NCBI RefSeq assembly: GCF_018294505.1
Contig: NC_057798.1
Location: 375,902,189-375,966,188 of the forward strand
Direction of reading: 5' to 3'
DNA length: 64,000 bases
Source of the DNA: Triticum aestivum
Lineage: Eukaryota; Streptophyta; Magnoliopsida; Poales; Poaceae
The notes beneath the pieces were generated by a model. The model was not told the origin of the DNA. It searched no databases and saw only the letters and a list, made by a program, of their open reading frames with translations. This document shows, in pieces, positions 11,447 to 25,151 of this stretch; the stretch's first letter is position 1; every line of letters starts with the position of its first letter. A program made the translations under genes and the position numbers.

Positions 11447-12364
11447 TATGATATAGAAACCAAGCAGGTGGCATTCACACAAAGCAAATCTAAACTAAGC
11501 TGATGACATATAAGATGTATAATGTAAGCAATGCAAGGCGCCATATGCATGATATGACCAACATCAGCATGCCAGGTTAGAGCAAACACCTCAGGTGGTA
11601 AACAGGCATGGTCGGCTCCTTCTGAATCTCCATCTGAACAGTTATCTTCCTCTGGAATACAATCTAGAAATGCATGAGAGGGGGGGGCACTTCGCCCACC
11701 ATGGAGCAGCGTCTGCATGACATTATATTCGCACGCAACGGTCTTCTCTTTTTCTCTACATGTTCAGTACGATTGTGTACAATATCTGACATGCATAATA
11801 AAAATAGTTAGATTTTGTAAGGCCTAAGGGGTGCATGCAAAAATCAAGACTGATGGTAGCAAACGAGTGGATGGATCCAAAACTAATAATAGCAGGTAGA
11901 TTATAGCTTCAGTTTAAAAAGATAGACAATGGATCATCTATTGTTTGTTGCCCACCCAACATGAACCACATAGAAGACCCTAGATGAACCAGATAGTAGA
12001 CAAATACTATTCGTTGCTAGCTCGATATGAGACCCATGGGCAATTCAAAACTCAAGATTGAATGATAAAGTAGCAGGTAATAATAATCGATGTATAACGT
12101 AAGCAAACACGAAAGACTGCAACCTCTCTTCCGGAACTGTCTAGTCCTCAGGTTCATATGCTCAGTCGATGATGGTAATGCAGTTGGTGTGGCTGCCGGC
12201 AACGGGGAAGATGATATGAGGTGGCGAAAGAAAGTCTGCAGGGGGGATCTCTGCTGCAGTGAACGCTTCTGTCGATGGTGCACCTCAGGTGGGGTGGATG
12301 ACGGCACGGCAGGAGGAGGACATAACACACAGAGTTTTCTTTGACGCCAATCTGAAAATGAAGT

Positions 12365-12540
12365 AAATCTGTAAGGGCTCCTTAGAATTGGAGGATTCTA
12401 TAAACGCAGGGACAGGAAAAACACAGGAATAGGATAGGAATGCACGTGCAAAACAGAGCATTTGGAAACATAGGATTTCGGTCAACCTGGGTGTTTGGCT
12501 CACATGAATTGGAAGAACAGAGGAATGGAGAAACAAAGTG
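12365..12540. repeat. Possible hAT-like MITE fragment
   Basis: Phrases such as GGGCTCCTTAGAATTGGAGG and CACAGGAATAGGATAGGAATG resemble grass MITE ends of the type that begin GGGCTCCTTTG. A clear second terminus and a duplication were not found. It lies between two of the duplicated exons. Confidence 0.3.
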
Positions 12541-13879
12541 ATGCGACGAGTGTAAAACCTCTTTGGTATAGCCTTGTGGACCTTAGCATCATTGGGTTGG
12601 ACATGGACGATGGTGATGATGCTGGTGTGACTGTCGGAGGCGGGGAAGAAGATCCGAGGCCTCTGGAAACGGCACCGAGGGTACTGCTCCGCTGTGATGG
12701 ACGGTTCCGTCGTTGGAGCAGCTCCGCTAAGGTGTACGGCGACGAGGCTAAAGCATGACAAGACAGACAACTTTAATCTGAAGTGGGACCCTAATATCAT
12801 CTGCAATAGATGATGTAAAATAAATCACCATAAAGTGCTAGATGTAAAATGGATCAGCCGCGCCACGGCCGCTCCGACAGATGTTGTAAGTACTGTTCAC
12901 TCTGAACTTAACTGAAGAAAATGAACTTCACAGTCGAAACTGAATTTTACTGTCGAAACTGATTGAACTAGTAACAGAGCATTGCAATAGATGTTTAGGG
13001 CGTTCGAGCACTAGTAGCAGAGAAGCAGTGATCTAAATCAGCAGACGCTCGAGCAGGGAACACACTAGCAGAGAGCAAGTCGTGCAGTAGCACCGCGAGC
13101 GAGTGCTAAAGTAGCAACTCCTGTAGCTGCCGGAGGTCGTGCAACAGCAGCAGCAGCGCAAGAGAGAGCAAGAGCAGAGCAGTAGCACGAACGAAAGCAG
13201 GAGCAGTGCAGCAGCGCGACCGATAGCAAGAACAGAGCCGCAGCGCGAGCGAGAGCCGGAGCAGCTGCAGCTAGTGCCGTTGTGGAAGTCGTCGCCGAGG
13301 AAGCAACAACATGGGGGAGAGACGCCATGGATGATGTGGCCAGCGATGGCGCCGTCGATGGAGACGCCATGTCTTCTCGGTATCGAGCACCAGCAGCCCC
13401 GTGAGATCAAATAAAAGATAAAATGCAGCGGTGAGTGCAGAACCTCGTTGGTGGCATCGAGTTGGCCTCCGCTTCATCGGAGGAATTGGTGAGGGTGTTG
13501 TGGTTCTGGTGGGGCAGGTCAAGATGGCGATGTGGGGATTGAGGTGGCGCGATAGACGAGGCGAACATCGGGGCAGCTCCTTAGAGGTGGAGGACGGGGC
13601 GGCTGATCTGGCGGGATGACAAGATCGATAACGGATCCTCATCCGGTGCGGTGGATGAGGGACGGCGAGCTGTTGCGGTGGATGGCGTAGTCGGGGAAGA
13701 GTTTCCGGCTGGGCGGCGGTCGGGAGGCCGACGGAGGAGCGTGGGGTTTCGCGGGTTTTGGCGGCCTCGGTGTACGAATGGGGGGGAGGGGGAGCCAAGC
13801 TTAGGATGCGCTTGTCTGAAATGTAGGATAAGTTACCAGCGTACCCCCACTGGTTTTGACACCGTGACATGGAGCTTCA

Positions 13880-14735
13880 TTTCCGGCTGAGGGGTAGAAG
13901 GGGGATTTCGCATGTGTGGGTTGCGGGAGCGATTTCGGATGAGGAGGGAGTTCTCGCGCGCGTCCAAATTTCGGGATAACAAGGCGCGGTGCGGGTTGAA
14001 GAAGCAGGAGTTTCAAAGTAGGTGAGACAAAAGATACTCGAGCTTGAAAATTTCGGGATAACAAGGTGCGGATTCCTTGTTCGGCAGAACAAACTTAACA
14101 TGTAAAAAAAATCATACAAGACACAAGAGAGTCATGTCCCCTTTTACTATATTGCTATAGATGCCATTGAAAAACTACAAGAAAAATGTAAAACAAAATC
14201 GGGAGAACATGATTACCCTGCACAGTACCAAATCGATTCGCACTTCCCTCAACAATAACAAAAAACAAATCAATTCCCACGAAAGAAAGAGTAATGTCCC
14301 TTTTTATACGATTACGAATGCCATGATCTCGAATTTCAATTTTTGAATCCACGTTATGTTGAATTCGAATATATCATTAGGTGACCTTGCGGTTTATAAT
14401 TGATGTAGTCATACATTTTGTCTTCCATCATATATGAACATTTTACTCCACCATGTGAACATATATATTGTCGTCTACCATATGGACTAAATTTGAATCA
14501 ATTTTCCTTATTTGAATACGATTGTTGTCAAGTTATACAATAATTTAAATATTATCTTGATAACAAAAAGACATGCATATAGCAGTAATCATATTTCACT
14601 ATGAACTACATGTACCATACGCTCTCCAATTCAAATATCTGTATCCATTTTATGTTGAATCCAAATCATAGTACATTATTGGTCTAGGTAGCGAGATGTT
14701 CGGGATAATCTAAACCCTGTTTTCATACCTATAAT
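13880..14735. other. Non-coding stretch, probable upstream region of the duplicated-exon gene
   Basis: No open frame of note. The 23-bp phrase with TTTCGGGATAACAAGG occurs twice (about 13966 and 14047). The rest is AT-rich sequence with no recognisable element. The first part may hold the promoter of the minus-strand gene, but I see no convincing TATA box. Confidence 0.35.
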
Positions 14736-16480
14736 TTTTGGCTGAATTGGGACAAGTTTTGGTATAAGCCTCTTGCAAAACCGGAGATTCTCTCAACAAG
14801 CCTCGTGGTTCCGAGAGGGAACGTGTCACCTTTGTGTGCGAAATGATATACGCTGCCTCCCCCCTGATTTTATTTACAGAGGCAACATAGAACTATATGA
14901 GTGCCCTGTTAAATTTTGGAATTATTTCGGGTTCATTTGGCCTTTTTATACATTAATTGAGTTTCTGGACTTTTAATGTGCATAATCTAAATATGAATTG
15001 CATGGACATGCTCCGGTGCACCAAAGTGGGTTGAAAAATCACATGTGTGTCCTTGGTTGAATTTCTAGGTCCCATGGAAGAAATGAGAATGAAATTCAAA
15101 CATCTGAGCGTCATGACTCTGCCGAGAACATCGAGAAACTTAGATTTTAAATTCATGTAATGAAACTTGGCATGGTGTCATGTCATGGCACTAACATGTT
15201 GTGGTAAAAAATTGGTCCGATTTGGAAGCTCGTGGTTCTAAGAGGGAACATGCCACCCCCCACCCCCCACCCTTGAGTTTCTTAACAAAGGCAACATAGA
15301 ACTACATTAGTGCCATGTTAAATTTTGGAATTATTCCGGGTTCGTTTGTCATTTTTTATACATTAATTGAGTTTCTGGTCATTTAATGTGCATAAGTCAA
15401 ATTTGAACTACAAGCACATGCTCTCGTGCACCAAAGTTGGTTGAAAAATCACATTTGTGTCCTCGGGTGAATTTCTAGGTCCCATGCAAGAAATGAGAAT
15501 AAAATTAAAACATCTGGGCATCATGGCTCGGCCCAGAACATTGAGAAACTTGGTTTTAAAATTCTTGTAAATCCAAAACACATCTGAAAATCATGAAACT
15601 TGGTATGGATGTCAAGTAATGGTACTACCATGTTGTGGTAAAAAAATGGACGAATAGGAACAGATTTTGGTATAAGCTTCTTGCAAACTGAAGCTTCTCT
15701 CAAGAAGGCTCGTGGTTCTGAGAGGGACGTCTCACCTTTGAGTGCGAAACTATATACATTGTCCCCCTTGAGTTTATTTACAAAGGCAACATAGAACTAC
15801 ATGAGTGCCCTGTTAAATTTTGGAATTATTTCAGCTTCGTTTGGCCTTATTTACACATTAATTGAGTTTTTGGTCATTTAATGTGCATAATTCAAATTTG
15901 AACTACAAGCACGTGCTCCTGTGCACCAAAGTTGGTTGAAAATCACATTTGTGTCCTCGGGTGAATTTCTACTCCCATGCAAAAAATGAGAATAAGATTC
16001 AAACATCTCGGCATCGTGGCTCGGTCAAGAACATTGAGAAACTTGGTTTTAAAATCATGAAACTTGGCATGGTGTCATGTCATGGTAGTACCATGCCATG
16101 GTAAAAAAATTGGCCGAATAGGAACAAATTTTGGTATAAGCTTCTTGCAAATCGGAGCTTCTCTCAAGAAGGCTCGTGGTTCTGGGAGGGAACGTGTCAC
16201 ATTTGTGTGCATAATTCAAATTTGAAATACAAGCACATGTTCCAGTGCACCAAAGTTGGTTGAAAAATCACATGTGTGTCCTCGGGTAAATTTCTAGGTT
16301 CCATGCAAGAAATGGGAATGAAATTCAAAATTCTGGGTGTCGTGGCTGGGTTGGAAACATTGAGAAACTTAGTTTTTTAATTCATGTAAATCCAAAACAC
16401 GCATGAAAATAATGAAACTTGGCTTGGTGCCATGACATGGCACCAACATGCTGTGGTAAATTTGCAGTCCGATTTACGAA
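14736..16480. repeat. Four-unit tandem array, period 427-480 bp
   Basis: A unit containing CTCGTGGTTC (at 14802, 15229, 15709 and 16173), then CAACATAGAACTA, TTAATTGAGTTTCTGG and CACCAAAGTTGGTTG repeats four times. Unit spacing is 427, 480 and 464 bp, and the fourth unit has an internal deletion. It is non-coding and AT-rich, and lies between two cargo genes in the CACTA element. Confidence 0.85.
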
Positions 16481-16916
16481 GGCGCACACATTAAAAATCG
16501 ACAAAGTCATTTTGGAACAAGTGTTGTCACGTTACAATCGGAAACACAAGTATTATTGAAACCGTGGGCGTTCTACTTACTAGTACCATTTACGTGCCGC
16601 CACGCGTCCCCATTTTTTATTAGCTAGGAGGCGTCGTGCAGGGTAGCTATTTGAGTACGAGAGGCGTGCGATCAGACCCCTGCGCGTGCTTATTGGGAGG
16701 AGAGCCCTTTGACCTCCATCTGCCGTCCACCTCTCTCCCAAGGTCTCCATTAATGGCGCCCGACCCTCTATTTAATGGTGTGGCTATGTCTCACTCGACT
16801 GAGATTTAAGAGAGAAAAAAGAAAATCTGACAGCACGGATCTTGATGTAAGATCCGACGGACCTATATAGCATCTACTGCGACTTATAGCAAGACTGATG
16901 AATATATAAGGACGAT

Positions 16917-17200
16917 TTTTTTATCAAAGAAGGGCTTGCCCCTTCCGATTTTCATTACTGAAAACCACCACAATTCACAAGAAGTTCAGCACAACTCCAG
17001 CCTACCACGAAAGACTAAAAGTACCAGATTGAAATCGCAACATCCCAAGAGGCCAACAAAGGCCAAACATCCGTGCTAGAACCCAACATTTCACAACCGA
17101 CGACACAATCGACATCCTAACCCGATTATTACATCAAAAGAAACCAGGAAACTGAAGGAAGCCTAGTAACAACTAGAAGAACAGCAATGCCAGGGTCGCC
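16917..17200 (-). mobile_element. Probable LINE 3' end, 5'-truncated
   Basis: Read on the minus strand, the sequence ends TTTGATAAAAAAA after GAAAATCGGAAGGGGC. This looks like the 3' untranslated region and tail of a plant non-LTR retrotransposon. No coding part remains, and I found no target-site duplication. Confidence 0.4.
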
Positions 17201-17406
17201 ACAGCAAGAGTTTTCTTCATTCCAACCTCGCAACATTGATCTTCCACAGAAAGATAAGGATGATTAATTGTCTTACATAATTAGAAAGATAATTAAAAAG
17301 CCACATGCGGCTACGCCCGAAATACACAAGGGCAAAAGAAGAAGGAAGACAAGGATCTGGCTCGCTGATCTCTACTTTCTTGATGCGTTGCTGCAGGCCG
17401 CGGGAA

Positions 17407-17779
17407 CTAGTCTCCGCGGCGAGCAGCGATGAGCTCTTTCTTGTCCTCAAGACGCTGCTTGAGAACATCCATGGATTCCTCCACCAGCCTTTGGCGCTCG
17501 TTGCGGAGCATGTCATTCTCGTCCATAAGTTTCTTGACAATGACGCCGGTCCTCTTCAACAAGGCACTGGTCTCCTCCTGCTGGTCTGCACTTCGGACGA
17601 TCTTCTCCCTCAGCAGGTCGCGCTTGGCCCGGAGCCTCTCATTGCCCTCCCTTAGTTGTTGGATGACGCTGGTAGCCTGTTCAAACGAGGCTTTCACGTC
17701 GTCCTGCAACCTCGCCAAGTCGGAGATCTGATCCATCTGGCTATGGACGATCGCATGCATGCGCCTGTAACAGTCGTCG
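17407..17779 (-). CDS. Coiled-coil cargo gene, 3' part (codons 100-223)
   Basis: This is the second half of a minus-strand gene split by the LARD insertion. From the duplicated target site it reads DDCYRRMHAIVHSQM and continues open to a TAG stop at 17407. The segment is a long amphipathic helix: heptad runs such as RLQDDVKASFEQATSVIQQL and VLKQRLEDKKELIAARRGD predict a coiled coil over about 110 residues. There is no catalytic motif and no signal peptide. Joined to 29380-29678 with one copy of CCTGC, the frame is unbroken over 223 codons. That argues the gene was intact when the LARD landed. Alone, this half has an internal Met (17760) but no promoter except LTR sequence. The function is unknown to me. 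Confidence 0.65.
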
Positions 17780-17784
17780 CCTGC

Positions 17785-20700
17785 TGTTACGCCCTCGATT
17801 CAATCGTACACTAATCATACATGCAAATGTGTACGATCAAGATCAAGGACTCACGGGAAGATATCACAACACAACTCTAGACACAAATTAAAATAATACA
17901 AGCTTTATATTACAAGCCAGGGGCCTCGAGGGCTCGAATACATCAGCTTGAATACAAACGAGTCAGCGGAAGCAACAATATCTGAGTACAGACATAAGTT
18001 AGACAAGTTTGCCTTAAGAAGGCTAGCACAAAAGCAACATCGATCGAAAAGGCAAGGCCTCCTGCCTAGGAGCCTCCTAACTACTCCTGGTCGTCGGCGT
18101 CCTACACGTAGTAGTAGGCACCCTCGGGGTAGTAGTAGTCGTCGTCAAATGTGTCATCTGGCTCCTGGACTCCACCATCTGGTTGCAACAACCAGAAAGA
18201 AGAAAGAAGGGGAAAAAGGGGTAGCAAAGCAACCGTGAGTACTCATCCAAAGTACTCGCAAGCAAGGATCTACACTACATATGCAACATTATCAAAGAAA
18301 GGTTGTATATGTGGACTGGGCTGCAGAAATGCCAGAATAGAGAGAAGGTCTAGTCCTATCGAAGACTAGCATCTTCTGGAAACCACCATCTTGCAGCAAA
18401 CAGGAGGGAGTAGAGTAGCATAAAGTAAAGTGGTAGTAGTGTTATCAACCTCGGCCAGAGATCCTTTCTCGACTCCCTGCGAGAAAGCAATCCCAGAGCC
18501 ATACTATCCAGTTATCATCACAATCAAATCCTCATCACCATCCAATTCTCATCACAAGTATCCAGTTCTAGTTGTATCGATCGGGATACAACTCCAAGTG
18601 TCCGTTACCGTAGGACAGGCTATGCATAGATTAGTTCTTCCCTGCAGGGGTGCACCAACTTACCCACCACGCTCGATTAACTCCGGCCAGACACACTTTC
18701 CTGGGTCATGCCCGGCCTCGGCCAAACAATACGTCGCAACCCGACCTAGGCTTAATAGAGAGGCCAGCACGCCGGACTAAACCTATGCCCCCAGGGGTCA
18801 TGGGCCATCTCCCCGGGAACTCCTGCACGTTGCGAACGCGGCCGGTGAGCAGACCTAGCTACCTCCCTAAAAAGGCAGGAGCTTACCAGTCCAACCCGGC
18901 GTGCGCCGCTCAGTCGCTGACGTCTATTAAGCTTCGGCTGATGTATACGACGCAGAACGCCCATACTATGCCCACGTGATGGTTAGTGCTATCAGGCCAG
19001 AGGCCCCTCGGATCAAATATCCAAATCGTAGTGGATTAGGAACGCGCGGTAACAAGCAGAGACTCACGAAAGATGTGACCCCGTTGCCCCGTCTCGAGGA
19101 CTTGCGGCAAGGGCTTAGAATGCCCAGCCACGCCTCGTAATTATCTCTCGGGCACCTTCCAGGTCAACCCGACTCCACATCACTCGCAATTATGCTCACG
19201 CGGGTACCCCTCAGGGTCGACCCGTCTTTAGTAACATGGTTCAGTGTAAAGTCATAGTAATCATAGTAACTGTGTGTCTAAACATCAAGGGGAAAACCCG
19301 AGGAATCACCCCCGGTGAATTCCACTCGACGTAATCATCAAGGTGAACGTAAGAGGAATCACCCCCGAGGTTCACACTTGAGGGGTTGCACGACAGAGTT
19401 ATCGGAAGTGGTTAAGGCGGAATCACCCTCGATGACCACGACCGAATAGCTACACTACAGGGTTAACATCAGAAGTGCTGTAGAGGTCTCACCCTCGTCA
19501 CTCGATAGTAACCCAGCAGTGTCGAGCAACTAAGGGGAAAGTGATGTGCGGTGCCGGGGCCTGGTCTTCGATCCCGTTGATCGGGTCTTCAATGATGAAG
19601 CAGGGGCAACAAGGACAAGGTGGGGGTCACTGATGGATCACTAACCAACCTATACTAAGCAGTTTAGGATAAGCAGGTAAGGTACAACAGTAGATACAGA
19701 AGCAGGCTATGCATCAGAATAGGAGCAAACAATAACAGTAGCAAAATCTAATGCAAGCATGAGAGAATGGAATGGGCGATATCGGGATGATCAAAGGGGG
19801 GCTTGCCCGGTTGCTCTGGCAAGGAGGGGTCATTGTCGACGACGTAGTCGATCACCGGGGCATCAGCGGCCTCGGGGTCTACCGGAGAGAAGAGGGGGAA
19901 GAAACAGTAAATACATAGCAAACAGAGGTAACACTAAGCATGACATGACGATACGTAGCGCTAAGCGTGCTCTAATGCGGTACTACACGTTGCAGACGAA
20001 GGGGGGAAACATCCGAGGGTGAATTCCCGACGTTAGGTGGATTCCGGACAAAGGAAAAGAGGGGGAAAGTTCCATGTTCAGCATGCTAGGGGCATGTGAC
20101 AGATGAACGGACCACGTATTCGGATTCGTTGGATTTTTCTGAGCAACTTACATATAGAAAACATTTTCATCCGAGTTACGGTTTATTTTCTATGAATTTT
20201 CAAAGATTAAAGCCATTTCTAGAATTATTTAAATTAGCAGAAAAGGAAATATGACATCAGCATGACATAGGTGTGACGTCAGCAGTCAACAGTCTGGTTG
20301 ACTGGTCAAAGTTGACCAAGGGGTCCCCCATGTCATAGAGAGAGTGCTAACAGTGGGTTGTTTTAAAAGAATAGGGGGGTAATTAGCAGTTTGGCCCCAC
20401 ATGTCAGTGGCTAATTAGATTAACTAATTAACTTTAGTTATATAAACATTTTAATTAACCGAATAACTGTGGGGCCCGCATGTCAATGACGCTGGGCTGC
20501 CCAGTCAGCACGTTGACTGGGTCAACCCAGTCAACGGGGCTCGCGGGGCCCATTGGCAGCGACACAAGGAGGGCCGCATGGCGGACAGGTCAGCAGGCGA
20601 CGCCGGAGTCGCTCCGGCGACCCTCTCGCGGCGGCTCCTCGCCGGAGTTCGCCGGAAAACAACCTCAGGGGCCCGTTTCAGCCGCAGTTTGAACCTACGG

Positions 20701-21997
20701 CACCGCAGGGCTCGCGCGCATCCGACTGCGGTGGTGGCTTGGCCGGAGCGCGCCTGCAGCAACGGCGGCGAGTACGAGCAGCGACGGCGCTCGGGTGCAC
20801 GGCGGGGACTTTGCTAGGGGCACGGCGAGGCGAGCCAGAAGGCTTGCCCCGCCTCTGGGAGCGTGCTGAGCATGACGGGGTGGCCGGCTACGAGCTCCGC
20901 GAGCCGTGGCTACGGCGGCGAACCCCACGATGGCGACAAGCTCGGGCATGATGGGGGAACCAGCTACGGGTAGCGGTAGAAGCAGGGAAGAGAAGGAAAG
21001 GGGGGGTCCGGCGCTCACTTCCATTGCTGGGAAGGCCCGAGGAAGAGTCGAGGTGGCCGGAGATGGCGTCGGTGTGCGGCGGCCCGAGGCGGACGGAGGT
21101 TGAAGAAGGCGGTGTGACGGTGCTCTAGCGCCTCCGAGCTCTTGCGGATGGCACCAGGGGGCGTAGCGGATGATGGCGAGGAGCTACGTCATGGAGAAGA
21201 CGCGCGTGGTGGCCGGTGGCCACGAGGGCGACGGCGGCCATGGCGGCCGTGGCGTTCGGATGCGATGGGGAGGGGATCTGGGTGCAAGGGAGAGACGAAG
21301 CGGGCGAGGGGAAAGGACTGGCGCGAGTGGGGTGGCAGAGCAAGTGGAAGGGGAGCCCGAGGCGTCGCCCTTATCCTCTCCCGGCGAGGTTGGCGAGGTG
21401 GTCGGGTGGCGCCGAGGCGCCCGGTCGGTCAAACGGTGGGAGGTGGGAGACGACAGGGGAGGGGTAGTGGGCCACATGGCCTGTTGGGCTTAGCCCGGAG
21501 GTTTAGGCCCAGGATGGGGGGGTCAGGGGCCTTTTCTCTCTCTCTCCCCTTTTCCTTTCTTTTGCTCTTTTCTTTTTACAGAAAAAATGATATGCAATAT
21601 TTGAGCTGCCAAAAGGAGTTCTGAAAAATGTGGGACTTGGCCAAATAAATACATTACAATATTTGGCACCTGCCACAAAAATTTTGGGAGGAGTTTGAAA
21701 TGATTTGGATTTTTCACAATTGGAAAAGCATTTAAAAATGCTGATTTGGAACTGCTTTAATTCCCAGGGGAAATTAGCTATCTCAAATGATGTTGAATCA
21801 TTCATGACATTTAGTCAGTGGATATTTTCAACCCAGCGAACATTTTTGTTTTACTGTTTGGAGGAATATATTATTTGACTTTATTTTAAAAATTGAATTT
21901 GAATTGGTTTTGAATCAACGTGAGATTAGCAACAGTAACAATGATGACATGGCGCCATTAACAGAGATTACTGTAGCATGACACTGGGGGTGTTACA
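17785..21997 (-). repeat. LARD 3' LTR
   Basis: Begins TGTTACGCCCTCG and ends GGGGGTGTTACA as read on the plus strand. The 4,213-bp length equals the other LTR. By hand I count about 60-70 differences between the two, mostly transitions. Its GC-rich middle (20480-21480) yields several long but unconserved open frames, which I reject as genes. Confidence 0.9.
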
Positions 21998-22010
21998 AAT
22001 CTCCTCCACT
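21998..22010 (-). other. LARD polypurine tract
   Basis: On the minus strand AGTGGAGGAGATT runs straight into the LTR start TGTAACACC, the expected position for plus-strand priming. Confidence 0.7.
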
Positions 22011-25000
22011 ACAAGAAATCTCGTCCCGAGATTTAGGTGGGGAAGTAAAGAGCAACTTCAGAAGAGCTGACACTTATAGGGGTGATTGTCTGGTGAACAA
22101 TTCAGGGAATGAGGTAGAAATATCTCCCGAGTTGAAACTTAAGAGAACATCGAGAGCAAATATGAAGGTACAATAGGAAGTTTCAAGCGAAAGGATAAAC
22201 GATTGATACCTAAACAGAGTGTGAGAAAAGGGTTCAGAGCATCGGGAATAGATCATCTCTCGAAAGGTGGCTCGTGACATGATACGAAGCCAAATGCAAG
22301 AATATTTCAGAATCAAAGATATACAGGAGAGTCAGGTTCCGATCTGGGACCTGTGGGTTATGGGCCCACCATGTGGGTTAAAAGCAGGAAGGCGCTAACA
22401 TCTTGAACGGTCATGATAGCAAGGCAGGTCAGAGGATAGCCTGTCAGTTATGTTGGCAACAACGTTTGGTACCAAGGGCGTGGGACGAAGAGAACCATTT
22501 TCCTGCTCGTTGAAACGAGGCGGACCAATAGGCAAAGTTCTCGTCCATCGGTGGTTACCGGAATGCCATCAACACTAGTGACAAGGTCTTACTGACAGAG
22601 CTTGTACACCGTGGTGTTTACATAAGCAGGGAATTATCTCTGCTCCTCAGACAAGTTTGATTACCAGAAAGGTTAAACAAAACAATGGAAAGGAAAATGT
22701 GATTATTATGATAATCAGACCAATGGAAAGGAAAGATGTTTATACCCAAGTATTAGAGTATAACTTTCCCAAGGAAAGGCAGAGCATGATTGGACTCCAA
22801 GTATTAAACCATTTAGATAAAGGGGCAAGGAACTTATGAGGTTTACCCATACAATGTTGTTTGGATAATTGATCAAGAACAGTTAGCGTTGCGCTCCCAA
22901 TGTTTTTGTTGATGATCGGAGTACCACACACATGCTTCGGGATAGTGTTGACATGGTCATCAGGGAAAGGTCGGACTTCGGATACACAAAGGATCCATCG
23001 GAAACAACTTAGAAAATAGGTCATACAATTTCAGCAAGGAAAGATGAGGATGTGGCCGACAGGCTTAGCAACAACCCATCGACATGTCAAAAAGAATGTA
23101 TTTTCAAAATTATATGAACAAGTTTGTGTTGGGGAAGGCAAGAATGTTGTCCATGATAACACAAATCATCAAGGGGCAAGGATTGTATTTCTCATCATGA
23201 ATTCGATTGATATCCTGGGAGAGCTCAAAAAGTTGATGATGATAACGACACATTTCTCGAGAGATTTCAGGAAGATGTAATCGATCGGCGATGACATCAA
23301 GTCAATGGAATGATGAAGCGAAAGGTTATTGGAACCACGAGTACGACACAAACTCGAAAGCAAGCTTGTTGCTCATGGCAAAATGGTATGACGAGGAAGA
23401 TCGACATAAGCTTAGCTCGTCGTCAAAAATTGTGCTCCGGAAAGGACCTGGTAGCACAGTTAAAATTTAGCATGATAATGATATAACCGATCAAGCTAGG
23501 AATGATGTGATGGAGTATCATTCCAATGAGAATTCACAAGTGGTAGTGCAATGACACAATATCCTCGAGATAACAAGGGGCAATACTTGAGGTAGATCAA
23601 AAATAGAGGTTAGATAGATGAAATGATTGCAGAAGACAAGTATTTTAACTTGTCCGAGAAATGGAGTTAAGGAGAAACTATGGTCGGAACCACAGTTATC
23701 AATGATCAAACCACCTATACAAGATGAACTTATAACAAGGGGTAATCATTTTTACGAGCAGCTTCCATGATAAGTTCCACATCGGGTCCATGGGCATGAA
23801 CACAAAGGTTCAAGGTCGACTCCCACTTCTTCAATGCATAACCTTTCATTCACTCCTCGTTTTCAAAGAATTTGTAGTGATTAGATTTATTTGGTGAAGC
23901 ACCAGAAGAGTATGACTCACATCTCTTTCGAGGTCACAAGGATTAGGGAAGGCATAGGTTCAACCCGTAGGGGTATCTTAGGAACATATACCACTAACTT
24001 CAAGATTAAAATATACCAGCTCGAAAGCAGAGCATGGTTCACAAAAGCAGATCATAGAATTTACCTAAGGCATTATGTGTCAGGGAAGAACTCACAAGTT
24101 TAATGAATATGAAGGACATTGTCGGATAATAATCCAACCAAGGATATGGCGGTCCATAAAAGATCTGAGGTGAGTATCGATACTCACCCAGAAGAAGAAA
24201 GAATGCAAAGTCATCGGGTTATAAATATAACTGGAGAACTTCAAAGCTTGAATACAAAGGAATTACGATTTTCAAATCAGAATATTTGAAGCAGAGGCTC
24301 TGATCAAAAGATAATTGAGTTGACTCGATACAGATCAACAATCAATCAAGGTTTGATTTGACAAGGACAAGCTCATGTTTGGAGTGACATCTGAGCCGAA
24401 AGGATGAATGCTAGGATCTGATTGAGGATTACGATCATTCGCGACATATTGGATCAAGGGACTCGAAACGATAATGATAGAGTATGTCAACGAAGATTAC
24501 TAGAAATATGGAACTAACCATAATGCAAGCAAACAAGAATTCCAACAACAATTGGCTGTTGAGGATTTTCGGAAGATCGAATGGTATTTCGAAGACTTTT
24601 GTGAAATACCTAAACAATTGGGATGAACGAATCCCCGATAATTGTGAGGAATTATTCGTACACGTATTCAGGCAGAAAAGGAGCTGCAACGCAGCAGGCA
24701 CAATGGATTCTCAAAATACCTGAAAGTATGACAAGGCATCTTGTAATACAAGATCAACTGGGGATGACAACATGAACGACAGGTGTATGTAGTTATCCAG
24801 AGGGATTTATCGGTGATATGGAATTACCACGACGAAGGGCACAAGGGTTTTGGGGAAACATCGGAGAGTATCTTCGAAATCTTCTGAAGCAGCACACGAT
24901 CATCTGGACTGAAGGGGCTCTCCGGGAGAAAATATTTTCGAGAACCTAAAGTTAGATTTTAGCAAAATCATTTAACCCGAATAGAAGAGAGATCAAAGTC

Positions 25001-25151
25001 CCAGAGTATAGACGAGGAATAAAAGATCCTAATACCACCCAATTGGCGACATGGACCCGTAAGCCCCACAGCCAAGTTAGTAAAACGGTTTTCGGTTTCT
25101 AGACTCAACTTCAGCCAAGGAGTTGAAAAGGGGGCTACCTACAGGCAGTTG

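Larger units (their letters stand above)
8738..13870 (-). pseudogene. CACTA-borne multi-exon gene with duplicated exons
   Basis: Exons can be traced on the minus strand by GT/AG borders. One family of related exons ends at 13444, 12559 and 12124, each closing with GAG|GTT. A second family occurs at 11590-11712, 10949-11106, 10501-10650 and 9661-10023; members share PFEP/PFES..SSEQ..(V)PV(D)A, an acidic SSSEEDSE tract and DQSY-PPE. Then come a 30-nt exon (9549-9578) and a last exon (8738-9175) encoding a 145-residue coiled-coil tail. Damage: two in-frame stops in 9661-10023, a stop and a G-run expansion in 10949-11106. It may be the element's own TNPA/ORF1-like gene or a captured gene. I do not recognise a function. 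Confidence 0.5.

Noticed and set aside
12285..12806. 173-codon minus-strand open frame
   Set aside because: Only its parts at about 12560-12720 resemble the duplicated exons, in a different frame; the long frame runs through intron and MITE-like sequence.
13033..13414. Overlapping open frames rich in Ala, Ser, Cys or Gln on both strands
   Set aside because: They come from a low-complexity GCA/GAG-rich tract; no conserved domain, open in several frames at once.
20480..21624. Long GC-rich open frames in the LARD left LTR, repeated at 27862-29006
   Set aside because: They lie inside an LTR, differ in frame between the two copies through single-base indels, and show no known domain.
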